From: Pelotalea chapellei
Lineage (GTDB): Bacteria; Desulfobacterota; Desulfuromonadia; Geobacterales; Pseudopelobacteraceae
Length of the DNA stretch: 64,000 nt
NCBI RefSeq assembly: GCF_018531195.1
Contig: NZ_JAHDYS010000007.1
Location: 154,011-218,010, forward strand
Reading direction: 5' to 3'
Positions 50,800 through 60,091 of the stretch are shown one piece after another. The notes beneath the pieces are model-generated. The model saw only the letters and a list, made by a program, of their open reading frames with translations, did not search any database and had not been told where the DNA came from. Positions within the stretch are counted from its first letter, which is position 1. Every line of letters starts with the position of its first letter. Made by a program: the position numbers and the translations under genes.

Positions 50800-53070
50800 T
50801 CACTTGCCCACCCTTTGAACCTCAATGCCGTACTTGTTCAGCAGCCGGTAAAAGGTCCGTCTGGGGATATTGGCCAGGCGGGCCGCTTTGGCAACGTTGC
50901 CGCCCGATTCTTCCAGATAACGCGCGATGATATTCTTCTCCGTCCGGCTGACATGGAGTTCCCGCTCTGCCTTGAAAGAGACCCGCCGCCGGTTGACATC
51001 GCTGTCCAGACTACGTTCAAAGGTTTCTGCAAAGATAGTGGGCAGATTCTCCAGCCGAATAACCCCCTCCTTGGCAAGCACCGAGGAGCGCTCGATGATA
51101 TTCTGCATCTCTCTGATATTGCCTGGCCAGGAGTAGCGCTGCATTGCCTTAACCGCGCGCTCTTCAATTCCGTCAATTTTTTTATTGAGTTTTTTGCGGG
51201 TCTTCTCAAGAAAATGTTGGGCAAGGCTCGGGATGGATTCCACCCTGTCGCGCAGGGGTGGCAACAGGATGGAAAATACGTTGAGGCGATAGTAGAGATC
51301 TTCTCGGAACCACCCCTCGCGTACCCCCAGCTCCAAATCCTTGTTCGTGGCAGCGATCAGACGCACATCTACTTTTTTAGCCGTGGTGCCGCCTACCGGA
51401 CGAACTTCCCCCAGATCCAGCAGACGCAAAAGTTCCGCCTGCAGCTTCGGAGTTATGTCACCGATCTCATCCATGAAAATTGTGCCCCCGTCGGCCGCCT
51501 CAAAAAGTCCTTTCTTATCGGCAATGGCACCGGTAAATGCTCCTTTCTTATGACCGAAAAGCTCACTTTCGAGTAGGGAATCCGTGATGGTGGTGCAGTT
51601 GACTGTAACAAGCGGTTTATCATTGCGCAGACTTAGACGCTGGATTGCTCGTGCGGTCAATTCTTTGCCGGTGCCGGTTTCTCCTCGAATAAGGACCGTT
51701 GTCGGGGTGGGTCCCACCTGGCGAATCAGCTCCAGCACTTCCTGAATACCCGGGTCGTCACCCACAATTGGATTATCTCCCATCTGGCGATCCAACTCAC
51801 GCCGCATCAGTTCATAGCGCTGCATCAGGCGACCGCGATCCTCCTCAACCTGCTGCAGGTTATGGGGCAGGCACATTTCTATATCCGCCAATCCCTGATA
51901 TACGGCAACTGCATGCTCCCGACAGGTGTTGTAGCCACAGGCACGACAGTTAAGTTCATCACCGTGAGTATATTTCTTGGTTGAATGCATGATCCGCTTG
52001 ATGTCGTCTTTGCCTGGGCTGGGCAGTTTGAGCGATTTGTCCGAAAAGGAGCGCTGCAAATCAGGCATACAGGCACTTGAGCGGTAATGCGGCGCAGCAG
52101 GATAAGAGTTCTCCTTATTCCTGTAGTCAACAATCACTCTGCGTTTGAAAAAATGGTTAAGTTCCCGGTCCCGTGCCGGGCCGTCAACGCACCCACCGTC
52201 ACAGAAGCGCAAATCAACATAAGAAGGGGAAATTCTTCCTGCATTCAGATCACGAATAATATCGATAGTATGTGATTCACCCTCTGCACTGAGTATTTCC
52301 GTTTCCAAAAAGTCCGATTCAATTCCCAGGACCTTCATTGACCCTCCGGTAAGACTGAAGACACGGCCGTCACCCGGATTGATACCATCAAAATCCACCT
52401 CATTCATACCCTGTGGATTTATGCCGCGGCTCTTGAAAAGTTTATCTATCTCCTGATAAGTCAGCACCACATCGATGGCTCCGGCTGACTCATCAGACTG
52501 AACTTCAAATTTTGCTGCTATGCAGGTACTTACATAGACTACCATTGTCTCTGCTCCCAATACCTGTTTGATGAAACGCCCCATAGCAATCATGGGTGAA
52601 ACAGTCCCCACCAGATTTGGTAGCAGCCTCGGAAAATGTCGTTCAACAAGATCCACAACCGCAGGGCAGTGGGAGGCGATTAACGGAGCATCAGATGCGG
52701 CCAAAGCTTCATGATAGCTGCCGGCAATCAAAGTTGCACCGTAAGCCCCTTCATGGACCTCGAGAAACCCGAGGCTTTTTAGACCGGACACCAATTGGCC
52801 AGGGGTAATGGTATGAAAAAAGGCCGGAAAAGAACAGCCAAGCACCGCCACTACCGGCGCACCGGAAGCCAGCAGCTCCTGGGTCCTGACCATCCTGTCC
52901 ACCACAACCTTTGCGTTTTGAGGACATGTAAGACACTTGCCGCAGCCAATACAGCGATCATACATTATCTGTGCAAAACCTTGATCGACCTTAATGGCTT
53001 TAACCGGGCAGGTGCGTACACATGAATAACAACGACGACAGCGTTCCCTGTAGGTAATGATGGGTTCCAT
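50800..53070 (-). CDS. [FeFe]-hydrogenase-like sensor domain fused to a sigma54-dependent activator
   Basis: 756 aa. N-terminal ferredoxin-like cysteines (11, 14, 17, 21 and 40, 43, 46, 49). Residues about 75-330 are a hydrogenase large-subunit domain: SHCPAVVDL (L1, Cys135), STCIAAKFE (L2, Cys183), RFCDGGCVDGPA (L3, Cys290 and Cys294). The L1 residue before the ligand, normally the proton-relay Cys, is His134; the L2 Lys is Ala. A four-Cys FeS domain follows (NCRACGYNTC, Cys375/378/383, and Cys400), then a short coil. The AAA+ part has Walker A GETGTGKE (about 463-470) and GHKKGAFTGA (sigma54 contact), with a Fis-type helix-turn-helix at the end. It is expected to sense H2 or redox state and activate sigma54 promoters; targets unknown. 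ATG 53070 follows AAGGATTTGC. Confidence 0.88.
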   Translation of the reverse strand: MEPIITYRERCRRCYSCVRTCPVKAIKVDQGFAQIMYDRCIGCGKCLTCPQNAKVVVDRMVRTQELLASGAPVVAVLGCSFPAFFHTITPGQLVSGLKSLGFLEVHEGAYGATLIAGSYHEALAASDAPLIASHCPAVVDLVERHFPRLLPNLVGTVSPMIAMGRFIKQVLGAETMVVYVSTCIAAKFEVQSDESAGAIDVVLTYQEIDKLFKSRGINPQGMNEVDFDGINPGDGRVFSLTGGSMKVLGIESDFLETEILSAEGESHTIDIIRDLNAGRISPSYVDLRFCDGGCVDGPARDRELNHFFKRRVIVDYRNKENSYPAAPHYRSSACMPDLQRSFSDKSLKLPSPGKDDIKRIMHSTKKYTHGDELNCRACGYNTCREHAVAVYQGLADIEMCLPHNLQQVEEDRGRLMQRYELMRRELDRQMGDNPIVGDDPGIQEVLELIRQVGPTPTTVLIRGETGTGKELTARAIQRLSLRNDKPLVTVNCTTITDSLLESELFGHKKGAFTGAIADKKGLFEAADGGTIFMDEIGDITPKLQAELLRLLDLGEVRPVGGTTAKKVDVRLIAATNKDLELGVREGWFREDLYYRLNVFSILLPPLRDRVESIPSLAQHFLEKTRKKLNKKIDGIEERAVKAMQRYSWPGNIREMQNIIERSSVLAKEGVIRLENLPTIFAETFERSLDSDVNRRRVSFKAERELHVSRTEKNIIARYLEESGGNVAKAARLANIPRRTFYRLLNKYGIEVQRVGK

Positions 53071-53231
53071 GCAAATCCTTTTTCCTATTGATGTAATGCA
53101 GTGTGCAACAATTGGCACAGACCTGTAAATATATAAATGGATCGCTCACACGCCCCAGTGCGCAGCTGTTAAACACCAGACCCTCTTTTGTCCGACAAGA
53201 TCGATTGTCATATTGAATTTGATATTTATAC

Positions 53232-53260
53232 TTGACACGTCCCCCGCACTTGACTATAGT
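53232..53260 (+). promoter_or_regulatory. sigma70 promoter for rplU-rpmA
   Basis: TTGACA, 17-base spacer, TATAGT, 39 bases before the rplU ATG. Close to consensus, as expected for ribosomal protein genes. Confidence 0.85.
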
Positions 53261-53299
53261 CCATAACTCTTTTAAAAATGATGCACATGGAGATGGCAT

Positions 53300-53608
53300 A
53301 TGTACGCAGTTATAAAAACAGGTGGCAAACAATACAAGGTTAGCGAAGGCGAGTTCCTTAAGGTTGAAAAACTCGACGGCGAAGTGGGCGACAGCATCGA
53401 ATTTGCCGAGGTACTCATGGTCGGCGGAGATACGACGGTTGTAGGCGCACCTCATGTGGCCGGCGCTAAGGTTACAGCCAAAATTGCGGTTCAGGGCAGA
53501 GACAAGAAAATTCTTGTTTTCAAGTCCAAGCGCCGCAAGGGCACCCGCAAGCTGCGCGGTCATCGTCAGTACAAGACCGTTCTCAAGATCGAAAAAATCA
53601 GCGCATAA
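53300..53608 (+). CDS. rplU: 50S ribosomal protein L21
   Basis: 102 aa, normal length. MYAVIKTGGKQYKVSEGEF is the universal L21 start; HRQYKTVLKIEKI ends the protein, with the basic KSKRRKGTRKLRGHRQ stretch that binds 23S rRNA. The ATG follows CATGGAGATGGCAT. First gene of the L21-L27 pair. Confidence 0.98.
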   Translation: MYAVIKTGGKQYKVSEGEFLKVEKLDGEVGDSIEFAEVLMVGGDTTVVGAPHVAGAKVTAKIAVQGRDKKILVFKSKRRKGTRKLRGHRQYKTVLKIEKISA

Positions 53609-53635
53609 AATAAATTTTTTCCAGGAGCTAAGGAA

Positions 53636-53890
53636 ATGGCACATAAGAAAGCGGGCGGAAGCTCACGTAACGGCAGAGATTCAGACGGTCAAAGACTTGG
53701 CTGCAAAAAATTTGGCGGCGAGACAGTCAAGGCCGGCAATATCATTTACCGCCAGCGCGGCACCCAGATCCACCCAGGTAACAACGTGGGCTGCGGCAAA
53801 GACCATACACTGTTTGCTCTTATCGAAGGAATCGTAACCTTCGAACGTTTGGGTCGTGATCGTAAAAAGGTCTCTGTCTACCCTAACTAA
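53636..53890 (+). CDS. rpmA: 50S ribosomal protein L27
   Basis: 84 aa. [20 protein letters not shown] is the classic L27 N-terminus reaching the peptidyl transferase centre; [19 protein letters not shown] follows. No N-terminal propeptide as in Firmicutes. The GTPase gene obg, which often follows in other genomes, is not present; a terminator comes next. Confidence 0.98.
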   Translation: MAHKKAGGSSRNGRDSDGQRLGCKKFGGETVKAGNIIYRQRGTQIHPGNNVGCGKDHTLFALIEGIVTFERLGRDRKKVSVYPN

Positions 53891-53911
53891 AAAATCAACA
53901 ATATCAGCTTC

Positions 53912-53945
53912 AAAAGCCTGGAAGATCCTCTTCCAGGCTTTTTTG
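53912..53945 (+). terminator. Rho-independent terminator after rpmA
   Basis: AAAAGCCTGGAAG pairs with CTTCCAGGCTTTT around ATCCT, with a T-run. Clear end of the rplU-rpmA unit. Confidence 0.93.
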
Positions 53946-54079
53946 TTTATATAACTATATCTAAAACACTGTTTATTATATTGCAGCGCCGAGACATTTG
54001 AGATAAATTATAGACATTTCAATAATTTAGACTTTTTAATTTGTCATTTACATGTATTGATCTGAAAGGAATGATTCCC

Positions 54080-56167
54080 ATGTTTCGATCTATCCTCACT
54101 CGCAAAATTCTGGTTGTTATTGCAGCCATTCTCTTCGTCGGTTTTGCAGGCATGGGGATATCTACCCTTTATCTGCAGTACAACTCATCTCACAAACTGC
54201 AGCAGCAAAATATCAAAAATCTTGCTTCCATGGCCACCCACGACATCCTGGCACTGATGATGAGGGGTGACATGAAAGAGTTCGATGCCTACCTGAAGGG
54301 TCTTCAGAATAATGAGAACGGAATAGCCATACGCATTTTTAAAGCAAGTGGCAAAGAACGTGGCACAAACAATATAAGTAGTGAAATGGAAAATGTGCTA
54401 CGCACAGGCACGACTCAGGAGTTCTCCAGCAAGTCCGATGGCAAAAGAATGTTTAATACCGCCATTCCTTTGCCCAATGAGGAACGCTGCCGCACCTGCC
54501 ACAAAACAAGCGACGCGTTTCTCGGCGGAATCCTACTGAGCGTTTCAACAGAAAAAAGCACATCAAATGCCTTGCACCTGGCATTAATAATGTCAACAAT
54601 TGGGCTGTTTACTTTCTTTGCCATTCTGGTTTCACTGTACCTCTTTTTCCAAAAAATCATTATAAAACGGATCAACAGACTACATGCACAAGTCGCTGAC
54701 TTAGCCGGTAGTGAAGGAGATTTGACCAAGGTATTACCTGTTTCTTCCGACGATGAAATCGGACAGCTTGCCGTCGAAATTAACCAGCTCACCTCAAAGC
54801 TTCGCAGCACCATCTCTCTGCTCTATCAGCAAACCTGCCTGATTGGAACAAGTGTATGCAGGTTGGCTGCAAGCACTGACCAGACCCTGCAGATGACACA
54901 GGATCAAAAAGATCAGGCCACCGCTGTTGCTGTTGCCTCAGAAGAAATGTCCCTCACCATCAATGATGTAGCCCATAGTGCCCACCGAGCAGCAACCCTC
55001 TCCACAGAAGTGGATGCCGCGGCCCATGGAGGCATGGCTGTCGTGGAAGAAACCTGCGGTTGCATGCACCAAATCAGCGAAAGCGTTAGCGGCACCTTGG
55101 AAACGATTCGCCACTTGGAGACTGCTTCCGCAAAAATAGGCGAGATGGTCATACTAATCGAAGACATAGCAGATCAGACGAATCTTTTGGCACTGAATGC
55201 ATCCATTGAGGCCGCCCGGGCCGGAGATGCGGGCAAGGGCTTTGCTGTTGTGGCCAGTGAAGTGAAGGGGCTGGCTGAAAAGACAACCCGGTCCACCCGT
55301 GAAATTAAAAAGGTCGTAGCTGCAATTCAGCAGGAAAGTCGCACTGCGGCGGATATGATTTCCCAGGAGAACCTGCTGGTTCAGACAGGTCTTATGAATG
55401 CAGAAGAAGCGCGCCAGCGTCTGTTAAATATTCAAGGGCATGCCGCTGATTCCCGTTCCCAGATTGTCCAGATTGCCACAGCCACAGAAGAACAGAGTGC
55501 CACCACTCAGGATATTACTGAAAAAATTCACCACGTTTCAGAAGCTGCCGTTGCCACCTACACCACGATGAAGCAATCAGCTGATGCTTTTGCCACCTTC
55601 TCTGAGGTAGTTGAAAATATCTATGGCACTGTAGGTAAGTTTTCTGTCGGTAACTACCATGATCTGGCTAAGGGATATGCCAGGGAACTGGAGGAACAAG
55701 TCCAAAATGCAATTGAAACTGCTGTCCGCGAGGGGCGATTGACAACACAGGATTTGTTCGACCGCAACTATGTTCCTATCCCCGCTACCAACCCGGTTAA
55801 ATACACCACTAGGTTTGACAACTTCTTTGACCGTGTTATAGCTCCTTTTCAGGAACAGATTATCTCCAGAGACAGCAAAGTTCTATTTGCTATCTGTGTT
55901 GACAACAACGGCTACTGTCCCTGCCACAATTTGCGCTACACTAAACCTCTGACCGGCAATCTGGAACAAGATAAGAATAATAACCGCACCAAGCGCATTT
56001 TCAATGACCGGACCGGACTGCGCAGTGCCCGCAACACGGATGGTTTTCTGCTGCAAACCTATCGTCGCGATACAGGTGAAATTCTGAATGACATGTCGAT
56101 TCCCATTTTCATCAACAATAAACAATGGGGTGCCATTCGAATCGGCTATCTTGTGCCGACTGAGTAA
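54080..56167 (+). CDS. methyl-accepting chemotaxis protein with periplasmic c-heme site
   Basis: 695 aa. TM1 at about 9-31; a periplasmic sensor (about 35-163) carries CRTCH at 137-141, a covalent heme c site; TM2 at about 166-195; HAMP; the cytoplasmic signalling tip is [20 protein letters not shown] and [20 protein letters not shown]. After the methylation helices comes a further domain (about 525-695) with [47 protein letters not shown] and [16 protein letters not shown], as found at the C-terminus of many proteobacterial receptors. Heme-sensor MCPs of this type were described in Geobacter sulfurreducens (GSU0582, GSU0935). It should sense redox state or a heme ligand. ATG 54080 follows AAGGA at 9 bases. 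Confidence 0.9.
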   Translation: MFRSILTRKILVVIAAILFVGFAGMGISTLYLQYNSSHKLQQQNIKNLASMATHDILALMMRGDMKEFDAYLKGLQNNENGIAIRIFKASGKERGTNNISSEMENVLRTGTTQEFSSKSDGKRMFNTAIPLPNEERCRTCHKTSDAFLGGILLSVSTEKSTSNALHLALIMSTIGLFTFFAILVSLYLFFQKIIIKRINRLHAQVADLAGSEGDLTKVLPVSSDDEIGQLAVEINQLTSKLRSTISLLYQQTCLIGTSVCRLAASTDQTLQMTQDQKDQATAVAVASEEMSLTINDVAHSAHRAATLSTEVDAAAHGGMAVVEETCGCMHQISESVSGTLETIRHLETASAKIGEMVILIEDIADQTNLLALNASIEAARAGDAGKGFAVVASEVKGLAEKTTRSTREIKKVVAAIQQESRTAADMISQENLLVQTGLMNAEEARQRLLNIQGHAADSRSQIVQIATATEEQSATTQDITEKIHHVSEAAVATYTTMKQSADAFATFSEVVENIYGTVGKFSVGNYHDLAKGYARELEEQVQNAIETAVREGRLTTQDLFDRNYVPIPATNPVKYTTRFDNFFDRVIAPFQEQIISRDSKVLFAICVDNNGYCPCHNLRYTKPLTGNLEQDKNNNRTKRIFNDRTGLRSARNTDGFLLQTYRRDTGEILNDMSIPIFINNKQWGAIRIGYLVPTE

Positions 56168-56270
56168 CCTTATTGACCGGGTTCTTATCTTAGCTGAGAA
56201 AAACCTACAATTCTGACAGGCGGTGTGGTAAAAAGTGCTTAATCATGAGTAATCTGTGGGGAAATCAATT

Positions 56271-57098
56271 ATGAAACACCTTGGCGACATCCTCGTTGAG
56301 TCCGAAATCATCAGCAAAAAGACACTCGAACGAGCGCTGGAACGCCAGAAGTTTGATAAACAACGCATAGGCGTCATCCTGGAAGAAATGGGTGTGATTA
56401 CCGAGGAGGAACTCGCCGAAGCCCTCGCCAAACAGTTCAATTTCAAAACCGTTAAAAACTTTATCAATCACCATTTCCCCCAGGAACTGCTGGATCTGAT
56501 CCCGTCTGATCTGGCTATGAAGAAACTGGTCTTTCCGCTCAAGCAGAAAGAAAGCATGTTGGCAGTGGCAATTACTGATCCCTTTGATCTTGAAACCATG
56601 GAATCCCTCACCCGGATCACCGGATTTCAGGTTATTCCGGTCATTTCTACCCGGAAAGAAATCCTGGATGCCATTGCAAAAAACTATCTGAAGAGCGCCA
56701 TTCACTCCGAAGGTGTTGAATCTATTCTGATAGTGGAAGACTCCGCGCCGATAGCTACGGTTATCCAGGTCGCTCTGGCCAAAGAGGGTTTTAATGCCCT
56801 GATTGCCCATGATGGATTGGAAGGCCTCAAGCTTGCTTTGTCGGAACGGCCGCAACTCATCATCACTGACTCAATCATGCCACGAATGGATGGCTATGGT
56901 TTGTTACGGGCCATAAAAGCCAATCCCATGACCTCGCATATTCCGGTTATCATGCTGACTTCCAAGGCCTCCACAGAAGATGAACAGAAAGCGCTTGAGT
57001 TCGGGTTCATCGACTTCATTCCCAAGCCTGTACAGCCGATGCGGGTAGTTTCACGTGTCAAACGGGCTCTGGAACTAGTCAAGAGATACAAACGCTAA
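56271..57098 (+). CDS. GspE-N domain/response receiver fusion protein
   Basis: 275 aa. Residues 1 to about 140 look like the N-terminal domain of GspE/PilB type ATPases (MKHLGDILVESEIISKKTLE, FNFKTVKNFINHHFPQELL, AVAITDPFDLETMESL). Residues about 150-275 form a receiver domain: ESILIVEDSAPI, phospho-acceptor Asp in LIITDSIMPRMDGYG, conserved Thr/Ser in MLTSKA and Lys in FIPKPVQP. No output domain or ATPase core, so it probably acts by protein contact, for instance with the type IV pilus or secretion machinery. ATG 56271 follows GGGGAAATCAATT. The Ehr genes begin 51 bases downstream. Confidence 0.85.
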   Translation: MKHLGDILVESEIISKKTLERALERQKFDKQRIGVILEEMGVITEEELAEALAKQFNFKTVKNFINHHFPQELLDLIPSDLAMKKLVFPLKQKESMLAVAITDPFDLETMESLTRITGFQVIPVISTRKEILDAIAKNYLKSAIHSEGVESILIVEDSAPIATVIQVALAKEGFNALIAHDGLEGLKLALSERPQLIITDSIMPRMDGYGLLRAIKANPMTSHIPVIMLTSKASTEDEQKALEFGFIDFIPKPVQPMRVVSRVKRALELVKRYKR

Positions 57099-57120
57099 CA
57101 CCTACAGGAGATGTCACGTC

Positions 57121-57150
57121 ATGACTAACCAGGGAACAGGCTTGCTGTAA
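57121..57150 (+). CDS. nine-codon leader peptide ORF overlapping hyfB-like start
   Basis: ATG 57121 opens MTNQGTGLL and stops at TAA, whose last A is the first base of the hyfB-like ATG (TAATG). AGGAG at 57106-57110 lies 10 bases before the small ORF. So the only good ribosome site serves the mini-ORF, and the large gene would be read by reinitiation. Confidence 0.5.
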   Translation: MTNQGTGLL

Positions 57151-59153
57151 TGACCGGCCCGGGAGAAGTTGTGCCGAATCTTGCCCTCCTGATTGCCGCA
57201 ATCATTCTTCAGGCATGCTCCACCCTTCCCTTGCTGTTCAGGCGTTCCGCCCTCTCCCAAAAAATTTCAGCCTCCTTGATGGTACTGGCTTCCATGATCG
57301 GTACTACGGGAGCTGTTCGATCTCTCACTGATCCCGCCGCGCATTCTCTTCTGCTGGACTGGAGCCTCCCATTTGGCCCGGCAGAAATCGGTATCGACCC
57401 CCTTTCGGCCTTATTTCTGCTCCCCATTTTCATCATTACGGGCTGCAGCGCCCTTTACGGTGTCGGCTATTGGCCTGCCCAGAAACATCCCCACACGGTT
57501 ACACGGCTCACCTTCTTCCTCGGCCTGCTGGCTGCCTCGCTCACAACGGTTGTCATGGCCAGAAATGCCATCCTGTTCCTGATCGCCTGGGAGATGATGG
57601 CCCTTGGTTCTTTCTTCAGCCTGACTACCGATGACAAACATGAAGAGGTCAGGGATGCCGGCATCCTCTATCTGATCACCACCCACCTGGGAACACTGGT
57701 ACTGTTTGCTCTGTTCTCCCTGCTTTCGATCAATGGCAGTTTTCTGTTTCCGGCTGCCGCCTCACTGTCCGCGCTGCACCCGTTGGCCAATGCAATCTTC
57801 ATCACCGCACTGATCGGCTTCGGGGTCAAGGCAGGGATGATGCCGCTGCATGTCTGGCTGCCGTCGGCCCATGCCAGCGCACCGAGCCACATCTCGGCCA
57901 TCATGTCCGGTGTTGTGCTTAAAATGGGCATCTACGGCATGGTGAGAGTTTTTTCTTTCTTTGCCCAAGTCCCGCTCTGGTGGGGAGCCACCATCCTTGT
58001 CCTGGGAATGATTTCAGGAGTCGTGGGAGTTGCTTTCGCGCTCGGCCAGCATGATTTGAAACGTCTGCTGGCCTACCACAGTATCGAGAATATCGGCATC
58101 ATCCTGATGGGCATGGGGGTCGCACTGATTGGTCAGGCGACAGGATCACAGGCCATGATGCTCCTGGGAATGGCCGGCTGCCTACTGCATGTGCTGAATC
58201 ACGCCCTATTCAAGGCGCTCCTGTTTCTGGGAGCCGGATCCGTCATCCACGCCGTCGGCACCCGCGAAATCGATCTCATGGGGGGTGTTGGCAGGCGCCT
58301 GCCGCTGACAGCCTCGCTGTTCCTCGCCGGATCGGTTGCAATCTGCGGACTGCCGCCGCTCAATGGATTTGTCAGCGAGATCATGGTGTATCTCGGCTGC
58401 TTCCGTGGGGTGGCTTTCTCCAACGGCAGCGCGGTCGGCCTTACGGCCCTGGCTGTTCCTGCCCTGGCCCTGGTGGGAGGATTGGCGGTAGCCTGTTTCG
58501 TGAAAGTATATGGCACCGTATTTCTGGGGATACCACGCACGGAGGAGCACAGCGGTGGTCATGAAGCTCCGGGGAACATGCTGGTTCCAATGGGAGTGCT
58601 GGCCGGCTTCTGTGCCGTTATCGGCCTGGCACCCTGGCTTGTCGCCCCCCTGCTTGCCGGTGCCGTCGCGGGATGGCACCCTTCCCTGGCAAACAGTACA
58701 GCCGCGCTGACCAGCCTGGTTCCCTTCAATTGGATCTCTCTGTTGAGCACCAGCCTGACTCTCTGCATACTGGTTGGCACATGGGTCATTGTCCGGCGCA
58801 CATCCGGCAACGAACACTCCACAGCCCCCACCTGGGGATGCGGCTATCTCCGGCCCACGCCCCGCATGCAGTACACCGCCACATCCTTTGCCGAAATGCT
58901 GGTGAAATACTTTCGTGATCTGCTCCGGCCACAGGAGTATTCCCCTGAAATAACCGGCATCTTTCCGGCTCCCACCCGCTATTCGAGCCATATCACCGAA
59001 GTTGTACTGGAAGGACTGTATCTTCCCTTCCTTGAATACCTTTACAGGAAAACAGCACCATTCCGGCGATTACAGCATGGCCGGCTGCACCTTTATATCC
59101 TGTACATTCTGGTGACGCTGGTAGTGCTGTTGGTGGTGACGGTTAACTCTTAG
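57150..59153 (+). CDS. HyfB/NuoL-like antiporter subunit of an Ehr-type complex
   Basis: 667 aa, about 16 membrane helices. It is a proton/ion-translocating antiporter-like subunit. Typical parts: ITGCSALYGVGYW, MARNAILFLIAWEMMALGSFF (conserved Glu in WEMMAL), FGVKAGMMPLHVWLPSAHASAPSH (key Lys), LLAYHSIENIGIILMGMG, and LNHALFKALLFLGAGSV. The C-terminus WGCGYLRPTPRMQYTATSFAEML is typical for hydrogenase-4 component B. No ribosome site directly before its ATG (see mini-ORF). Confidence 0.9.
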   Translation: MTGPGEVVPNLALLIAAIILQACSTLPLLFRRSALSQKISASLMVLASMIGTTGAVRSLTDPAAHSLLLDWSLPFGPAEIGIDPLSALFLLPIFIITGCSALYGVGYWPAQKHPHTVTRLTFFLGLLAASLTTVVMARNAILFLIAWEMMALGSFFSLTTDDKHEEVRDAGILYLITTHLGTLVLFALFSLLSINGSFLFPAAASLSALHPLANAIFITALIGFGVKAGMMPLHVWLPSAHASAPSHISAIMSGVVLKMGIYGMVRVFSFFAQVPLWWGATILVLGMISGVVGVAFALGQHDLKRLLAYHSIENIGIILMGMGVALIGQATGSQAMMLLGMAGCLLHVLNHALFKALLFLGAGSVIHAVGTREIDLMGGVGRRLPLTASLFLAGSVAICGLPPLNGFVSEIMVYLGCFRGVAFSNGSAVGLTALAVPALALVGGLAVACFVKVYGTVFLGIPRTEEHSGGHEAPGNMLVPMGVLAGFCAVIGLAPWLVAPLLAGAVAGWHPSLANSTAALTSLVPFNWISLLSTSLTLCILVGTWVIVRRTSGNEHSTAPTWGCGYLRPTPRMQYTATSFAEMLVKYFRDLLRPQEYSPEITGIFPAPTRYSSHITEVVLEGLYLPFLEYLYRKTAPFRRLQHGRLHLYILYILVTLVVLLVVTVNS

Positions 59154-59178
59154 CAATTACCCTTTTCACGGAAAGATT

Positions 59179-60087
59179 ATGCCTGATACGCTGCTCCACA
59201 TAGTGCTTATCGTGGTAATGCCTCCCCTGCTGCTGGGGGTCATCGCCAAGACCAAGGCCGCGTTTGCCGGACGAACCGGTGCGCCATTCCTGCAACCCTA
59301 CTATGACCTGTCGCGTTTGCTGCGCAAGGGAACCGTAACCAGTGACACCACCACCCTGATCTTCCGGAGCGGGCCGGTGATCACGCTTGCGGCCACTCTT
59401 TTCGCGGCCCTGCTGGTCCCGCTGGGTAAACATGCGGCGCCTGTCTCCTTTGAGGGGGACATGATCCTCTTTGCCTACCTCTTTGCCCTGGGGCGCTTCT
59501 TTACCACCCTGGCCGCACTTGATACCGGTTCCAGCTTTGAAGGGATGGGGGCTGCCCGAGAAGTCAGCTTTGCCTGCCTGGCAGAGCCGACGCTCTTCTT
59601 TGCCCTGATCACCATGACCAGGCTCAGCGGCACCCTCTCCCTCACCCCCATGCTCAATTACCTTTCACCATCCGTCTGGATGGGTACCGGTGCCGCTCTG
59701 CTCCTGCTGCTGGCCGGACTCTATATCGTGTTGCTGGCGGAAAACTGCCGCATACCCTTTGACGATCCCACCACTCATCTCGAACTGACCATGATCCATG
59801 AAGTCATGGTGCTTGATCACAGCGGCCCCTACTTCGGCTGCATTCTCTATGGCGCAGCTCTCAAGCTGTACCTGCTCGGGGCGCTCTTCATGAATATCGC
59901 CCTGCCGCTGACCAGCGGCAACTCCGTGGCGGACTGGGGGCTGTTCATTCTGTCAATGCTGATTCTTGCCGTTTCCATCGGTATTGTCGAATCGGTAATG
60001 GCGCGGCTCAGACTGATCCGTATTCCGCAACTGCTAATAGCGGCCATGATTCTGACCGCATTCTCATTTGTTCTGGTGGTGAGGTAA
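59179..60087 (+). CDS. HyfC/NuoH-like membrane anchor subunit
   Basis: 302 aa, about eight helices. It begins with LLHIVLIVVMPPLLLGVIAKTKA, the FYDLSRLLRKG-like motif QPYYDLSRLLRKGTV, LAENCRIPFDDPTTHLELTMI with the conserved acidic cluster facing the quinone-like cavity, and HEVMVLDHSGP. It anchors the hydrophilic arm and couples electron transfer to pumping, as NuoH does in complex I. Confidence 0.93.
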   Translation: MPDTLLHIVLIVVMPPLLLGVIAKTKAAFAGRTGAPFLQPYYDLSRLLRKGTVTSDTTTLIFRSGPVITLAATLFAALLVPLGKHAAPVSFEGDMILFAYLFALGRFFTTLAALDTGSSFEGMGAAREVSFACLAEPTLFFALITMTRLSGTLSLTPMLNYLSPSVWMGTGAALLLLLAGLYIVLLAENCRIPFDDPTTHLELTMIHEVMVLDHSGPYFGCILYGAALKLYLLGALFMNIALPLTSGNSVADWGLFILSMLILAVSIGIVESVMARLRLIRIPQLLIAAMILTAFSFVLVVR

Positions 60088-60091
60088 ATCT

